DNA of 64,000 bases from Deltaproteobacteria bacterium. Lineage in GTDB: Bacteria > Myxococcota > JACPTQ01. Made by a program: the position numbers and the translations under genes. Shown piece by piece: positions 1 through 9,695 of the stretch. The notes under the pieces are model-generated. The model saw only the letters and a list, made by a program, of their open reading frames with translations. It was not told where the DNA came from and did no database searches. The stretch is taken from positions 1-64,000 of the forward strand of contig JACPTQ010000022.1 in the NCBI GenBank assembly GCA_016192705.1, in the 5' to 3' direction. Each line of letters begins with the position of its first letter. Position 1 is the stretch's first letter.

Positions 1-90
1 ACAGCCACGACGTTGCTCGCACTAATCTCGCCAGGCGGTTCGCAGGGGACCCTTTGCAGTATGACTTCCTCCCGCTGCAAAGGCGAAAAG

Positions 91-133
91 TGTCACCCGA
101 TCACCCGGGCTGAAATGTCACCCGATCTCCCGG
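91..133. repeat. Two 18-base direct repeats, possible remnant of an insertion-sequence end
   Basis: TGTCACCCGATCACCCGG (91-108) recurs 25 bases later as TGTCACCCGATCTCCCGG (116-133), differing at one base. Closely spaced repeats beginning TGTCA resemble the multiple transposase-binding repeats at IS21-type ends. No transposase gene follows, so this would be a solo end or chance. Just before it, CCTTTGCAG (51-59) and CTGCAAAGG (75-83) could form a 9-base stem with a 15-base loop but have no T-run. Nothing else is recognisable in 1-221. Confidence 0.35.
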
Positions 134-221
134 TTGCACACAACCGCTCTCCTTTCTCACCGCCTCACGCACCCCATTTCCTTGCGGGGGCCGCGTTCGG
201 CGGTTTCGAAAGGAGTTCTTC

Positions 222-563
222 ATGTCTCATCACTTCATCGCTCTCGACGTTGCGTTTGAGTTCGCCCATCAGCTTGCTCCGGTACTCATTACTCTTCGCA
301 GACGAGATCGCAATCTCGAAGATCAGTTGCGCCGCGCAACTGCAAGCGTTGTATTGAACATCAGCGAGGGCGACGGCAAGTCATCACTTCGCGATCAAGC
401 GCGGTTTTTTGAAATCGCCCGCGGGAGTTGTCGTGAAGCGCGCGCAGCGCTTCGACTCGCGGCGATGTGGGGTCACGGCGACGAGCCGGCCGTCGCCGAA
501 CTCGACGCACTCGCGGATCGAGTATGTGCTTTGCTCTCGAAGCTCATCGCACGAGCACAGTGA
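222..563 (+). CDS. Four-helix-bundle (S23/IVS-type) protein
   Basis: A 113-residue, almost entirely helical protein. It carries the family pattern of an early aromatic/charged helix, then LRRATASVVLNISEG in the middle (the variant of the 'R.A..SI..NIAEG' signature), then an Arg/Glu helix and a long hydrophobic C-terminal helix. The family was first found encoded in intervening sequences of bacterial 23S rRNA genes and forms pentameric bundles; its cellular role is unknown. Here it is free-standing. The start is supported by AGGAG a few bases upstream of ATG. Its 3' end overlaps the 3' end of a second, convergent family member by 20 bases. Family membership is clear; any function is unknown. 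Confidence 0.85.
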   Translation: MSHHFIALDVAFEFAHQLAPVLITLRRRDRNLEDQLRRATASVVLNISEGDGKSSLRDQARFFEIARGSCREARAALRLAAMWGHGDEPAVAELDALADRVCALLSKLIARAQ

Positions 564-870
564 GCATCGCGATAACTCGCGACAAGAGCTCACCGATTAC
601 TTTCGGTGCATCGTCCATCAAATCCAGCAGTGCTGCCGATTCGCACGCTTCGCCTCGCGCAATCGCATAGCATCTTCGCTTATCGGCACGAGCCACGCGG
701 CCTGCGCCCTCTGCGACATTGGTGAGCACTGAAAGCGACGCGCGGCGAAATTGATCGCGAAGAACGGCGTTTGCGATTGGGAGTCGTTGGGCAAGCCGCG
801 CGAAGTCGCGTGCGACTCGAAAGCAGTCGAGGCGTTCGAGCGATGCATTGGCGGGAAGCAACTGATTCAT
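544..870 (-). CDS. Four-helix-bundle (S23/IVS-type) protein, second copy
   Basis: A 108-residue paralogue of the convergent neighbour at 222-563. It has the same central signature (FRRASLSVLTNVAEGAGR, residues about 41-58) and the same overall helix pattern, but the two proteins are well diverged elsewhere. The ATG at 868-870 was chosen because a strong AGGAGG lies directly upstream. A longer open frame reaching 1407 exists, but its extra N-terminus lies antisense to the RCC1-repeat gene and has no family similarity. Two diverged copies placed tail to tail suggest an old inverted duplication or two separate acquisitions. Function unknown. Confidence 0.85.
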   Translation of the reverse strand: MNQLLPANASLERLDCFRVARDFARLAQRLPIANAVLRDQFRRASLSVLTNVAEGAGRVARADKRRCYAIARGEACESAALLDLMDDAPKVIGELLSRVIAMLTVLVR

Positions 871-1039
871 TGGGAACCTCCTTTGGAGCCCGGAGTTGAG
901 TGGGCTCCCGCCCAAAAGGCGCGGAGCGCCGGGGCGAGCCCACGAAACGACGGGGACAAAGGAGGTCGCGAACGAACGCTCCCGCAACCGCTCCCATGTT
1001 TTTACTCGTGTTTTTGTAAAAAACTGACACTTCTTGATG

Positions 1040-1059
1040 CTTCCGGATCGGTCCGGAAG
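1040..1059. terminator. Perfect hairpin between convergent/antisense units
   Basis: CTTCCGGA-TCGG-TCCGGAAG is a perfect 8-base stem with a 4-base loop, followed on the + strand by TGGTTTTT. It lies in the 263-base gap between the end of the giant RCC1 gene (minus strand) and the second S23 gene. The T-run favours termination of + strand transcription, which would insulate the giant gene from antisense reading. A nearby GTTTTTGTAAAAAAC (1013-1027) is a second palindrome. No other feature is visible in 871-1133. Confidence 0.4.
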
Positions 1060-1133
1060 TGGTTTTTCGCGTTCCCGAAGCGATCCGGCGCGTTCCAGAC
1101 GCGTTTTTCCCCGAACCGCACCGCTGCGCCTTC

Positions 1134-4100
1134 CTATGGGAACTCGACAACCGTCACGGGACTCGTGACCGGCGTCTCCGTGTGGCCCGCGCCAACCTGC
1201 CCCTTGTGGTTGTAACCCCAGCACTTCGTTTCGCCACCCGACAAGATGGCGCACGTCGTGTAGCCGCCGCCGCCGAACTTCAGCGCCTTCAGCCCACCCG
1301 CTGCGGTGATCGCCGTCAGCACGCGGTCCGCCGAGTTCCCATTGCCGACATTCCCCTCGCTGTTGTAGCCCCAGCACTTGAGCGTCCCGTCGACAATCGC
1401 CGCGCACCCGTGGAAACTCCCCAGGTGAAGCGATTTCGCCTCGTTGTCACCAATTCCTTCGACCAGAACGGGCGCCGAACTGTTCGCGGTCGACGCGCGG
1501 CCGAGGTTGTTGTACGTCCCTTCGCCCCAGCACTTCACACGCCCATTGCCCACAATCGCGCACGTGAATTTCGACCCGGCCGCGATCTCCGTCGCCGAGA
1601 GACCAACGACGCGCGTCGCCTGGAGTTTCGAATTCGTCGTCCCATCGCCGATCTGCCCGCTGTCGTTCAGCCCCCAGCACTTTGTCGCGCCTTCGCCGTC
1701 GAGAACACACGCGTGGTAATGCCCCATGGCGAGCGACCGTGCCCCCGCGACACCCGAAACAGCGACCGGAATCGCGCTCGTGTTACCGTAAGTTCCGTTC
1801 CCGAGCGTCCCGTGCGTGTTGTCCCCCCAGCACTTCGCCGTCCCATCCGCGATGAGCGCGCACGTCGACAGATGCCCGGCGCCAACGGCGATCGCGTTCA
1901 CAAGCCCCGCAACCTCGCGTGGCGTCGAGCTCTGGTTCGTCGTCCCATCGCCGAGTTGCCCGCGATCGTTCGCGCCCCAGCAGAAAACCTTGCCGGCCTC
2001 CGCCGTTAGCGCGCACGTGTGGTCGACGCCAACCGCGATCCCCAACGCACTCGGGAGTCCCGCGACCGCCTTCGGCAAGCTCGATGTCTCCTTCGTTCCA
2101 TCGCCGAGCTGTCCAACCGAATTGTCGCCCCAACATTTCACCTTGCCGCTCGACATCACGCTGCACGTGTGCGCCTTTTCGTAACCGCCGCTCGCGATCT
2201 GAATCGGGCTCTCGATGCCGATGGGGCCACGCGTCGCGTTCGGGCGGTTGTACGTCGTCGAAAACTGGCCGTCCCAAAGGTTTCCGTAATTGCTCCGCCC
2301 CCACCCGCGCGCCGTGCCGTCCGAAAGCACCGCTATCGTTCGATCCCAACCCGCCATCACGCCCCGCACCGCCTTGAGGTCCACAACCGGGTAACGCGTG
2401 GCGATCGCTTTCGATGACTGAACGTCTCCGCGCTGCCCGACGCTGTTGTCGCCCCAACACGTCGCTTCGCCAGTCGCCAAAACCGCGCAGCTGTGCGACA
2501 GCCCCGCCGAAATCGACGTCGCGCCCCGCGTAATCGCCACACGCGGGTCATGGTGCGACCATGTGGTTGTCGCTTGGCCGGTCTGTCCGGAATAGTTATA
2601 GCCCCAGCAGTAAACCGCGCCGCTCGCTGTCAGCCCGCACGTGTGCCCATTGCCCGCGGCGACCGAAACAAAGTCCCGCGGCCACGACACCTCAACCGGT
2701 TTGACCTTTGTGTCGCGAGGCCAGTTTGTTTGCGGGTCGCGTGACTTCGGATCGACGCCGACCTGCCCCGAGCTGTTCGAGCCCCAACATTTCACGATAC
2801 CATTTGACTGCACGCCACACGCGTGGGCGCCGCCCGCCGAGACCGCAACCATCGGCAGGTACTGATTTGTAATTCGCTGGGGCGTCTTCATATCCTCAGA
2901 GCCCCAAGTCCCCAGCTCACCGCTGTCGTTGCTTCCCCAACAGGTCACATCGCCTGAAACCCGAAGCGCGCAGGTGAAGTTCCATGACGCCGTGATCGCG
3001 ACAATGTCCGTCGCGACGGTCGATAGGGTCGCGCCCATCGGCTTGTCCTTCACGAACGACGGCGTCTTTCGATCTTCAAACGAGTCATCGCCGACTTGGC
3101 CGCGACCATTCTTCCCCCAACAGGCCGCTCGGCCATCTGAAAGCACCGCACACGAATGGTCCGAGCCGACAGCGATATCCACTGCGGTCGATATTCCAGA
3201 AACCGCGACGCCGTCATAAAAGGTCAAAGTCGACCCGTTGCCAAGCTGACCCGACATTCCAAAGCCGACACATCGGATCGTGCCGTCGGCGAGAAGCGCA
3301 CATGAATGCTGCTGGCTTGCGGCAACTTTGACGACCGCGCTCGCCCCCCCGGTTCGCGCGCTCACCTCGCCTGTATTGGCATCGCGATTCCCGGCGAGAT
3401 CGCGCGCGCGCACCGTGAAGAAGTACCGCGTGTTCGCGTCGAGATTCGAAATCGTTGTAGGAGCCGTGGCCACGGACGTCGCGACGAAGCTCGCCGCGCA
3501 CGAGCCGCGCGTCTTCGACACGCAGATGTCGTACGAGATCGAATTCTGCGGCGTCACGGTGTCGGTTGCGAGTTCCCACGTGAGCGCGATCTGGTTCGTC
3601 GTGTTGGGCACGGACGCCGCGGCAATCTTGCTGAGATCGAGGCTCGGCGCCTGGCTGTCTTCGGTGTATGTCACTTGCGAACAGACCGATCTGTTTCCAG
3701 CCGCGTCGACGATTTGAACAAAAAATGTCGTCTGCGAGTTGTCCGCTATAACGCCGGCCGGGATCTTGAGTTCATACCAGTCCAGAATTGCAGGACCCGC
3801 CTCTCGCCGAATGAGCGTGCCACCACATGAACCTGTATAAACGGAAACCGTTGAGCCGCCTTCCACGTAAGCCCAAAGGATCGGCTCATTGTAGTTGGCG
3901 CCGGCGCGCGGGTCCTGACCGCGTCGATAATTGAACTGCAGGGACAGCGGCAAAAACGCGAGGCTGTCCTCGACATACGTCCCCGCCGACGCGCATGCAC
4001 CCGCGTTTCCGGCCGCGTCGATCGCGCGCACCGAGAAGGTGTTCGTCGTGTTATCGCCAACGGAGAGCGTAAGTCCGGTTGAAAACTCCGCGACCGGCTT

Positions 4101-7100
4101 TGTGAACGCCGGAAATCCATAGCAGGTCGAGTTGTAGAAGAGTTGGACCTTCGAACCCGCTTCGGCGGTGCCCTTGAGGACGGGGTTGTTGTTGTTCGCG
4201 GGCGACGTCGGTGAAATGGAAAGCCCCGTCGGCGCCGCGGGCGCGATTGAATCGTGGATGTACGTGGGTCCGGCGGATGAGCAGGCGCTCACGTTCTGCG
4301 CGGCGTCGGTCGTGGTCGCGTAAAACGTCGTCGCCTTGTTGGCTCCGACCGTGAGCGCCGTACTGAACTTGCCATCGGTGCCGGCTCGCACTCCATTCAT
4401 CGACGATCCCGTCGTGCATCCCGCAGCACTGTAAATGACCACATACGCATTCGCCTCCGCGGTGCCGCTCACGGTCGGCGTCGTGCTGCTCGACGGCGAC
4501 GCTGGCGAGACGGCCGTAAGTGTGGGTGGCGACGGTGGCGTGCTGTCCTCGACGTACGTGACGCCGGTCGTGGTGCATGGCCCGTCGTTGCCGGCGCGAT
4601 CAACGGCGCGCCCGTAAAACGTCGTCGTCGAGTCGTCTTTGACGCTCACAATCACGCCGTAGTTGGCGAAGTAGTTGGCCGACGTAGAACCGACAACGAC
4701 ACCAGAACAACCCGCGGTGTCGTAGATCTTGATGGTCGCGTCGGAATCGGCGGCCGCGGCCGAGCCGAACAAAACCGGCGCATTGTGGTTTCGAGGAGAG
4801 TAGAGCGCATTGAACTTCACGGCGCCCGGGGGCGTGCTGTCCATGGTGTAGGCGTATGGCAACGAGCAAGCGCCGACGTTTCCCGCGCGATCGGTGACGC
4901 GCGCGTAGATGTTGGTCGTCGCATTCGCGGCGACCTTAAGGGGAATCCCTGTCGAAACGAAAGTCTCGGTTGAGCCAGATGCCACAGATGTTCCCGAGCA
5001 GCTCGCGTTCGTGAAAAGGTCGACCGTTCCAGCTTCGCCGTTCGCGTAGCTTTTGATCTTCGGCGTGTCGTTGTTGCTCGGTGAGTAAGGCGTGCTGTAC
5101 AGGTTCGTCGGTGCGATGGGCGCCGTGCTGTCCTCGGTGTAGGCCCCGGCGTACGCGCACCCACTCGCGTTCCCGGCGACGTCGACTGAACGAACATAAA
5201 CGTGCGACGTCGAGTTGTCGACAACCGACAGTGCGACGCCCGATGTGAACTCGGCGGCTGTCTTGGAGGCCGCGGGGGTCCCGCCACATGCCGAATTGAC
5301 GAAGATCTGCACGGTAGACCCCGCCTCGGCGGTGCCCTTAACGACCGGCGCGTTGTTGTTCGCGGGCGACGGCGTGAGCCAAAGCCCCGTCGGCGCCACG
5401 GGTGCGGCACTGTCCTCAGTGAAAGAAACGCTCTCGGTTGAGCAGGGGCTCGAATTGCCAGCGCGGTCCTGCGTTCTTGCCCGAATCGTCGTCGTCTTGT
5501 TTCGTTCCACCGGCACGGCCACAGAGAATGTGCGCTGCCCGTCGAGATAAGCGTAAGACGCGTAGTTGCCGCTACAGCCCGCCGTGGCGAAAAAGAATAC
5601 GCGAAGGATATCGGCTTCGACCGCCCCGCTCACCGTGGGCCACGGGTTGTTAGCGGGACCAACGGGCGTGACCTTCAGCCCCGTCGGCGCGGCCGGCGGC
5701 AAGCTGTCGTGCGTGTACGACGTCATCCACGCACACGCGCTCGAATTCCCCGCTTCATCGACGACTTGCGCGTAAAAATTGGTCTTCGTGTTCAAGGGGA
5801 CGGTCACCAAGAAACCAATCGTTGAAAACGCCTCCATGACGCCCTCTTTGAGTGGGGTACCCGCACAGGCTGAATTCGTGAACAGCCGGATGGTTGATTT
5901 CGGCTCTGCCGTGATCTTCACGAGTGGAGTTGAATTGCTCGTCACCGTCGACAGCGGTGAAAAGCTCGACGGCGCCACCGGCGGCGTGGCATCACGTACG
6001 AACGCCGCGATTGCCGAGCATCGGCTCACGTTTCCGGCCTCGTCCGTAGCGCGAACCGTGAACTTCGTCAGTCCTTCGAGGAGATTTGTGAGGCTCAATC
6101 CCGGATTGGCAAAGACGCTTGACGCCCCCGATACGACCGGAGCCCCCGCGCATCCATCATTCGCGAAAAGGTCGACCCGGCTCCTCGCCTCAGCGATTCC
6201 GCGCACGAAGATCGTTGGAGATTTGTTCGGTGACGCGGGCGACGTTCCCAAGATGCTCGGCGGATCAGGCGGCGTGCGATCCTCGACGAACGACGGGCCC
6301 GCCCCACAGTCGGATTGGTTCGGCCCATTCGACGCGCGCACGAAGATCTTCGTCTCGTGGTCGCTCTTGACAGACAGCGCAATCCCCGCGCCCTCAAACT
6401 CTTCGCGCGTTCCAGTCGCCGCCGGCTCGCCGTCGCATCCCGTCCCCGTGTAAATAGACACCGTCGTCGCCTTGTCCGACGTGCCCGTCACGCGAATTTT
6501 TCCGCCCGTCTTGAGAACGTCGAGATTCGCTGGCGACGCTGGATTTGTCGACGCAACCTTGGGCGGCTCCGGCCGATACCCGTTGTGCGTGTACTCGATT
6601 CCCGCGGAGCACGGGCCGAAGTTCCCGGCACGGTCAACGGCGCGCACGTAGTACCACGCGGTCGAATTCTCAGCGACAGCGACCTTAATACCCTTGGCGT
6701 TGAACTCAACCGCCGGCCCCTTCGCGAGGCGCGTCCCGGCGCAGGTCGCGTTCGCGAAGATCTCGACGTCACCATCAGACTCCGCGCCAGCCCCAGAGAT
6801 AAGCGGATTCTGTTCGTTAGAGGGCGAAACCGGCGACGACTTGAGCGCCGTCACGGCAGCCGGGGCGGTGCTGTCCTCCACATACGATGCCGTCGCGCTC
6901 GAGCAGCGGCTCGCGTTACCCGCGCCGTCGATGGCCCGCGCCGAGAATCGGGTCGTCGAATCGTCGGCCATCGCGCGGTTCACCAAGAGCCCCGCTGCTG
7001 CAAACTCCGTTGCGTTCCCAGCCGCCCAAACATCGCCCGTGCAATCGCCCGTGGCATACACGCGAATCTCAGCGCCCGGTTCCGCGTTCCCTTTGATGCG

Positions 7101-9428
7101 CGGATAGTTGTTGTTCGCGGGTGACGACGGGTCGGAGATTAAATCCGTGGGTGCCTCGGGCGCGCGATCGTCGTGAAGGTATGAAACAGGCGCGGCCGAG
7201 CACGGCCCGAGGTTTCCCGCGCGATCTTTGGCTCGCACGGAAAACGTCTGTGAATCGTTTGGTCGTGCATCGACTTCGATGCCGAGCGCGGCAAACTCTT
7301 CCGCCGATCCGCTGGCGACGAACGCCCCCGAGCAATCCGATGACGCGAAGATAAGCGCCGTCGAACCCTGCTCCGCGTTCCCGATGATTCGCGGCTTCGC
7401 GTCGATCGACGGCGAACGCGGCGATGTTGTGAGGCTCGTCGGAGCGAGCGGCGCGATGCCGTCCTCTGTAAACGACAACCCGGCCGAACAGGCCGATTCG
7501 TTCGCGCCGTCGAACGTTTTTGCATAAAACGTCGTCGTGCGGTTTTCTTCGACCGTGACCTCGGCGCCGGTCGACGCGAAGATCGCGGCCGCAATCGTCG
7601 AGAGCGGTGTCAAGCAGTCGGGGCTCGTGTAGAGCGCAATCGTCGACGCGCCGGGCGCGGTGCCGACGAGGCGAATCGTGTTCGGCGAATCGAGGTTCGC
7701 GGGCGACGCGGGCATTGAACGAGCGATCGTCGGGACTTCGGGCGCGATCGAATCTTCGACGTAAACGAGGCTCGCGCAATCGGACGCGTTACCGGCCGTG
7801 TCGCGCGCACGCACGAAGATTTCGGTGACCGAGTTGTCGGCGATGACGTTCGTGGGGATCTGAATCCCCGTCGATGAGAACACTTCGGGGCCTCCACTCG
7901 CGACAAGCGTATCCCCACAGGCCCCTGTGAACAGTTCGACCAGCCTCGCGCCGGGCGCGGTGCCGACAACGAACGGCCGATTGTGGTTCGCGGGTGATGT
8001 GGGCGACGTGGAAAGACCAGTCGGCGTCGCGGGCGGCGTCGAGTCTTCGGTGTAAATGAAAGCCGCGGAGCAGTCGGAAACATTGCCGAGGAGATCGGTC
8101 GCGCGCGCGTAAAACGCCGTCGCCGTGTCGTTTTCGACCTGCACTTCAATCCCGGGGCCCGTAAACGTCGCGGCGCTGTCGGATGCAACGGGGCTTCCCG
8201 CGCAATCGTCGGTTGTGAAGATGTCAACTTGCGCGGTCGCTTCAGCTGTGCCGATAAGGCGCGGCGCATTTTCGTTCGCGGGTGATTCGACCGATGCGCG
8301 CGCGATTTGCGGCGTCGGCGTCGCGTTGTCCGCGAAGTAGGTGAGCCCACTCGCGCACGGCGACACGTTCCCCGCGCGATCGACGGCGTTCACTGAGAGC
8401 GCCGTGACCGCGTTGTTCGCGACGGCGATGCCGATTCCCGCCGTCCCGTAGAGCGCAGCCGAACCGGTCGCGGTCGGCGCCCCCGCGCACGTCGAATTCG
8501 CGAAGACGTTGACCTTCGCGTCGGCTTCCGCGGTTCCCTTCACTTTCGGCGATGTCGATTTGCCGGGCGATTCCGGTGTCGTGCTCACGTTCGACGGCTT
8601 TGCGGGCGCGATCGAGTCTTCGATATACGTGATGCTCGTCGTCGAGCACGGCGAAACGTTTCCGAACGCATCGGTCGCGGTCGCGTAAAACGTCGACGTT
8701 GAGTTGTCGGCGACCGTAACCGCAATGCCGTCGGTCGCGAGCTCGGCGCCCGTTCCTTGGCCAACCACATCCGACGCGCAGTCGGCCGTCGCGTAGATCC
8801 GCACCGTCACGTCGGCGAGCGTCTGTCCGCGCACGCGTGGCGCGTTTTGGTTCGCGGGCGAAGCGGGCGACGTCGCCGTCACGACCGGCGCCGCCATCGT
8901 TCCCGCGCACGAAACGCCCGGTGTGCAGGCCACCTGGATCGGCACGCGCGCCGCGACTCCCTTGACGAGCGTGATCGCATCGCCGCCCGCGGTCACATCG
9001 GCGCTCGCACTCGCTTCGCGCGCCCCTTCGAGGAGAATCGTCGCGCGCACCGTGAGCGGAAGATCGGCGCCCCAATTCCCGTGAAACTTAAAGTCAAAGC
9101 GCCGCCCCGTGAACGGGTTCGTCGCGAACGTCACGACGAATTCCATATCGGGATCGGCGTCGGCGTTTTTGACCTGCGCCGTAAATCGATACGCGCCAAC
9201 GGTGTACTGCGCTTCGTTGCTCGCGACGAGTGGCAACGCCGCACCGTTCGCGCCGTCGATGACGAGGCGAAGCCCCGTGACGAGGCTTGTGTTGAAGTCA
9301 TCCGCGAGCGTAACGCCGACGCGCAACTCGCCTTCGCCCTGCGGCACGGCTTGGCAGCCGAGGACCGCGAGCGCGAGCGCAAGAATTCGCGTCACGCTGA
9401 ACCGGACGTTATTTATTCTATGTCGCAT
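1134..9428 (-). CDS. Giant surface lipoprotein: shared N-domain, 18 Ig-like repeats, FN3, 14 RCC1 blades
   Basis: About 2,764 residues. The N-terminus has a signal peptide ending in the lipobox LAVLGC, so it should be exported and lipid-anchored. Residues about 30-183 form a domain also found (twice) in the divergent neighbour. Residues about 184-1925 hold 18 tandem Ig-like repeats (pattern SPxSPANxNxP, GTAEAG, then DxAGN.S.C, Y.EDS..P), each with two conserved Cys. A fibronectin-III-like domain follows (about 1925-2030), then 14 RCC1-type blades (about 2034-2765) with the pattern C-A-L...G...CWG-N..GQ-LG-DG. Fourteen blades would make two seven-bladed propellers. GAGGAGG (9436-9442) is best spaced for ATG 9428, although an in-frame GTG at 9431 is possible. 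Likely role (inference): adhesion or cell-surface recognition. Confidence 0.9.
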   Translation of the reverse strand: MRHRINNVRFSVTRILALALAVLGCQAVPQGEGELRVGVTLADDFNTSLVTGLRLVIDGANGAALPLVASNEAQYTVGAYRFTAQVKNADADPDMEFVVTFATNPFTGRRFDFKFHGNWGADLPLTVRATILLEGAREASASADVTAGGDAITLVKGVAARVPIQVACTPGVSCAGTMAAPVVTATSPASPANQNAPRVRGQTLADVTVRIYATADCASDVVGQGTGAELATDGIAVTVADNSTSTFYATATDAFGNVSPCSTTSITYIEDSIAPAKPSNVSTTPESPGKSTSPKVKGTAEADAKVNVFANSTCAGAPTATGSAALYGTAGIGIAVANNAVTALSVNAVDRAGNVSPCASGLTYFADNATPTPQIARASVESPANENAPRLIGTAEATAQVDIFTTDDCAGSPVASDSAATFTGPGIEVQVENDTATAFYARATDLLGNVSDCSAAFIYTEDSTPPATPTGLSTSPTSPANHNRPFVVGTAPGARLVELFTGACGDTLVASGGPEVFSSTGIQIPTNVIADNSVTEIFVRARDTAGNASDCASLVYVEDSIAPEVPTIARSMPASPANLDSPNTIRLVGTAPGASTIALYTSPDCLTPLSTIAAAIFASTGAEVTVEENRTTTFYAKTFDGANESACSAGLSFTEDGIAPLAPTSLTTSPRSPSIDAKPRIIGNAEQGSTALIFASSDCSGAFVASGSAEEFAALGIEVDARPNDSQTFSVRAKDRAGNLGPCSAAPVSYLHDDRAPEAPTDLISDPSSPANNNYPRIKGNAEPGAEIRVYATGDCTGDVWAAGNATEFAAAGLLVNRAMADDSTTRFSARAIDGAGNASRCSSATASYVEDSTAPAAVTALKSSPVSPSNEQNPLISGAGAESDGDVEIFANATCAGTRLAKGPAVEFNAKGIKVAVAENSTAWYYVRAVDRAGNFGPCSAGIEYTHNGYRPEPPKVASTNPASPANLDVLKTGGKIRVTGTSDKATTVSIYTGTGCDGEPAATGTREEFEGAGIALSVKSDHETKIFVRASNGPNQSDCGAGPSFVEDRTPPDPPSILGTSPASPNKSPTIFVRGIAEARSRVDLFANDGCAGAPVVSGASSVFANPGLSLTNLLEGLTKFTVRATDEAGNVSRCSAIAAFVRDATPPVAPSSFSPLSTVTSNSTPLVKITAEPKSTIRLFTNSACAGTPLKEGVMEAFSTIGFLVTVPLNTKTNFYAQVVDEAGNSSACAWMTSYTHDSLPPAAPTGLKVTPVGPANNPWPTVSGAVEADILRVFFFATAGCSGNYASYAYLDGQRTFSVAVPVERNKTTTIRARTQDRAGNSSPCSTESVSFTEDSAAPVAPTGLWLTPSPANNNAPVVKGTAEAGSTVQIFVNSACGGTPAASKTAAEFTSGVALSVVDNSTSHVYVRSVDVAGNASGCAYAGAYTEDSTAPIAPTNLYSTPYSPSNNDTPKIKSYANGEAGTVDLFTNASCSGTSVASGSTETFVSTGIPLKVAANATTNIYARVTDRAGNVGACSLPYAYTMDSTPPGAVKFNALYSPRNHNAPVLFGSAAAADSDATIKIYDTAGCSGVVVGSTSANYFANYGVIVSVKDDSTTTFYGRAVDRAGNDGPCTTTGVTYVEDSTPPSPPTLTAVSPASPSSSTTPTVSGTAEANAYVVIYSAAGCTTGSSMNGVRAGTDGKFSTALTVGANKATTFYATTTDAAQNVSACSSAGPTYIHDSIAPAAPTGLSISPTSPANNNNPVLKGTAEAGSKVQLFYNSTCYGFPAFTKPVAEFSTGLTLSVGDNTTNTFSVRAIDAAGNAGACASAGTYVEDSLAFLPLSLQFNYRRGQDPRAGANYNEPILWAYVEGGSTVSVYTGSCGGTLIRREAGPAILDWYELKIPAGVIADNSQTTFFVQIVDAAGNRSVCSQVTYTEDSQAPSLDLSKIAAASVPNTTNQIALTWELATDTVTPQNSISYDICVSKTRGSCAASFVATSVATAPTTISNLDANTRYFFTVRARDLAGNRDANTGEVSARTGGASAVVKVAASQQHSCALLADGTIRCVGFGMSGQLGNGSTLTFYDGVAVSGISTAVDIAVGSDHSCAVLSDGRAACWGKNGRGQVGDDSFEDRKTPSFVKDKPMGATLSTVATDIVAITASWNFTCALRVSGDVTCWGSNDSGELGTWGSEDMKTPQRITNQYLPMVAVSAGGAHACGVQSNGIVKCWGSNSSGQVGVDPKSRDPQTNWPRDTKVKPVEVSWPRDFVSVAAGNGHTCGLTASGAVYCWGYNYSGQTGQATTTWSHHDPRVAITRGATSISAGLSHSCAVLATGEATCWGDNSVGQRGDVQSSKAIATRYPVVDLKAVRGVMAGWDRTIAVLSDGTARGWGRSNYGNLWDGQFSTTYNRPNATRGPIGIESPIQIASGGYEKAHTCSVMSSGKVKCWGDNSVGQLGDGTKETSSLPKAVAGLPSALGIAVGVDHTCALTAEAGKVFCWGANDRGQLGDGTTNQSSTPREVAGLVNAIAVGAGHLSTCALIADGTAKCWGDNTHGTLGNGTYGNTSAIPVAVSGVAGARSLAMGHYHACVLDGEGATKCWGLNDSGQIGDGTTNSKLQATRVVGLSATEIAAGSKFTCAIVGNGRVKCWGEGTYNNLGRASTANSSAPVLVEGIGDNEAKSLHLGSFHGCAAIVDGTLKCWGYNSEGNVGNGNSADRVLTAITAAGGLKALKFGGGGYTTCAILSGGETKCWGYNHKGQVGAGHTETPVTSPVTVVEFP

Positions 9429-9431
9429 CAC

Positions 9432-9695
9432 GTTGCCTCCTCATAAGATGTGGCGGGTCTTTGAGCTGTCACGCCCTCTAGAAAGCAATCCGCTCGCCGT
9501 TTCGCTTGCGTCGAAAGACTTGGAATTCGCCTCATCGCTGTAGCGTGCGAAGCCACAGCCGCGATCGATGAAGTTACACCTTCCAATGGCGTCCCGACTC
9601 AACCCCGCGAGGCAACAGCTAAATTGAATGGCGAGCGAATTGCTCTTCAGTTAATCCGCGCCCGTGGTGGACGCACCGAACGAGGAGGGACTTCC
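9432..9695. promoter_or_regulatory. Divergent intergenic region between two giant lipoprotein genes
   Basis: This 264-base gap must hold the promoters for both divergent giant lipoprotein genes. Both genes have strong, near-identical ribosome-binding sites: GAGGAGG at 9436-9442 (minus strand) and GAGGAGG at 9682-9688 (plus strand). I see no convincing -35/-10 pair or sigma-54 site on either strand. The shared N-terminal domain and shared intergenic region suggest co-regulation, but this is inference. Confidence 0.5.

Noticed and set aside
544-1407. Long minus-strand frame starting upstream of the second S23 gene
   Set aside because: The first 179 residues are antisense to the RCC1 gene and intergenic hairpin, with no ribosome-binding site; the real start is ATG 870.
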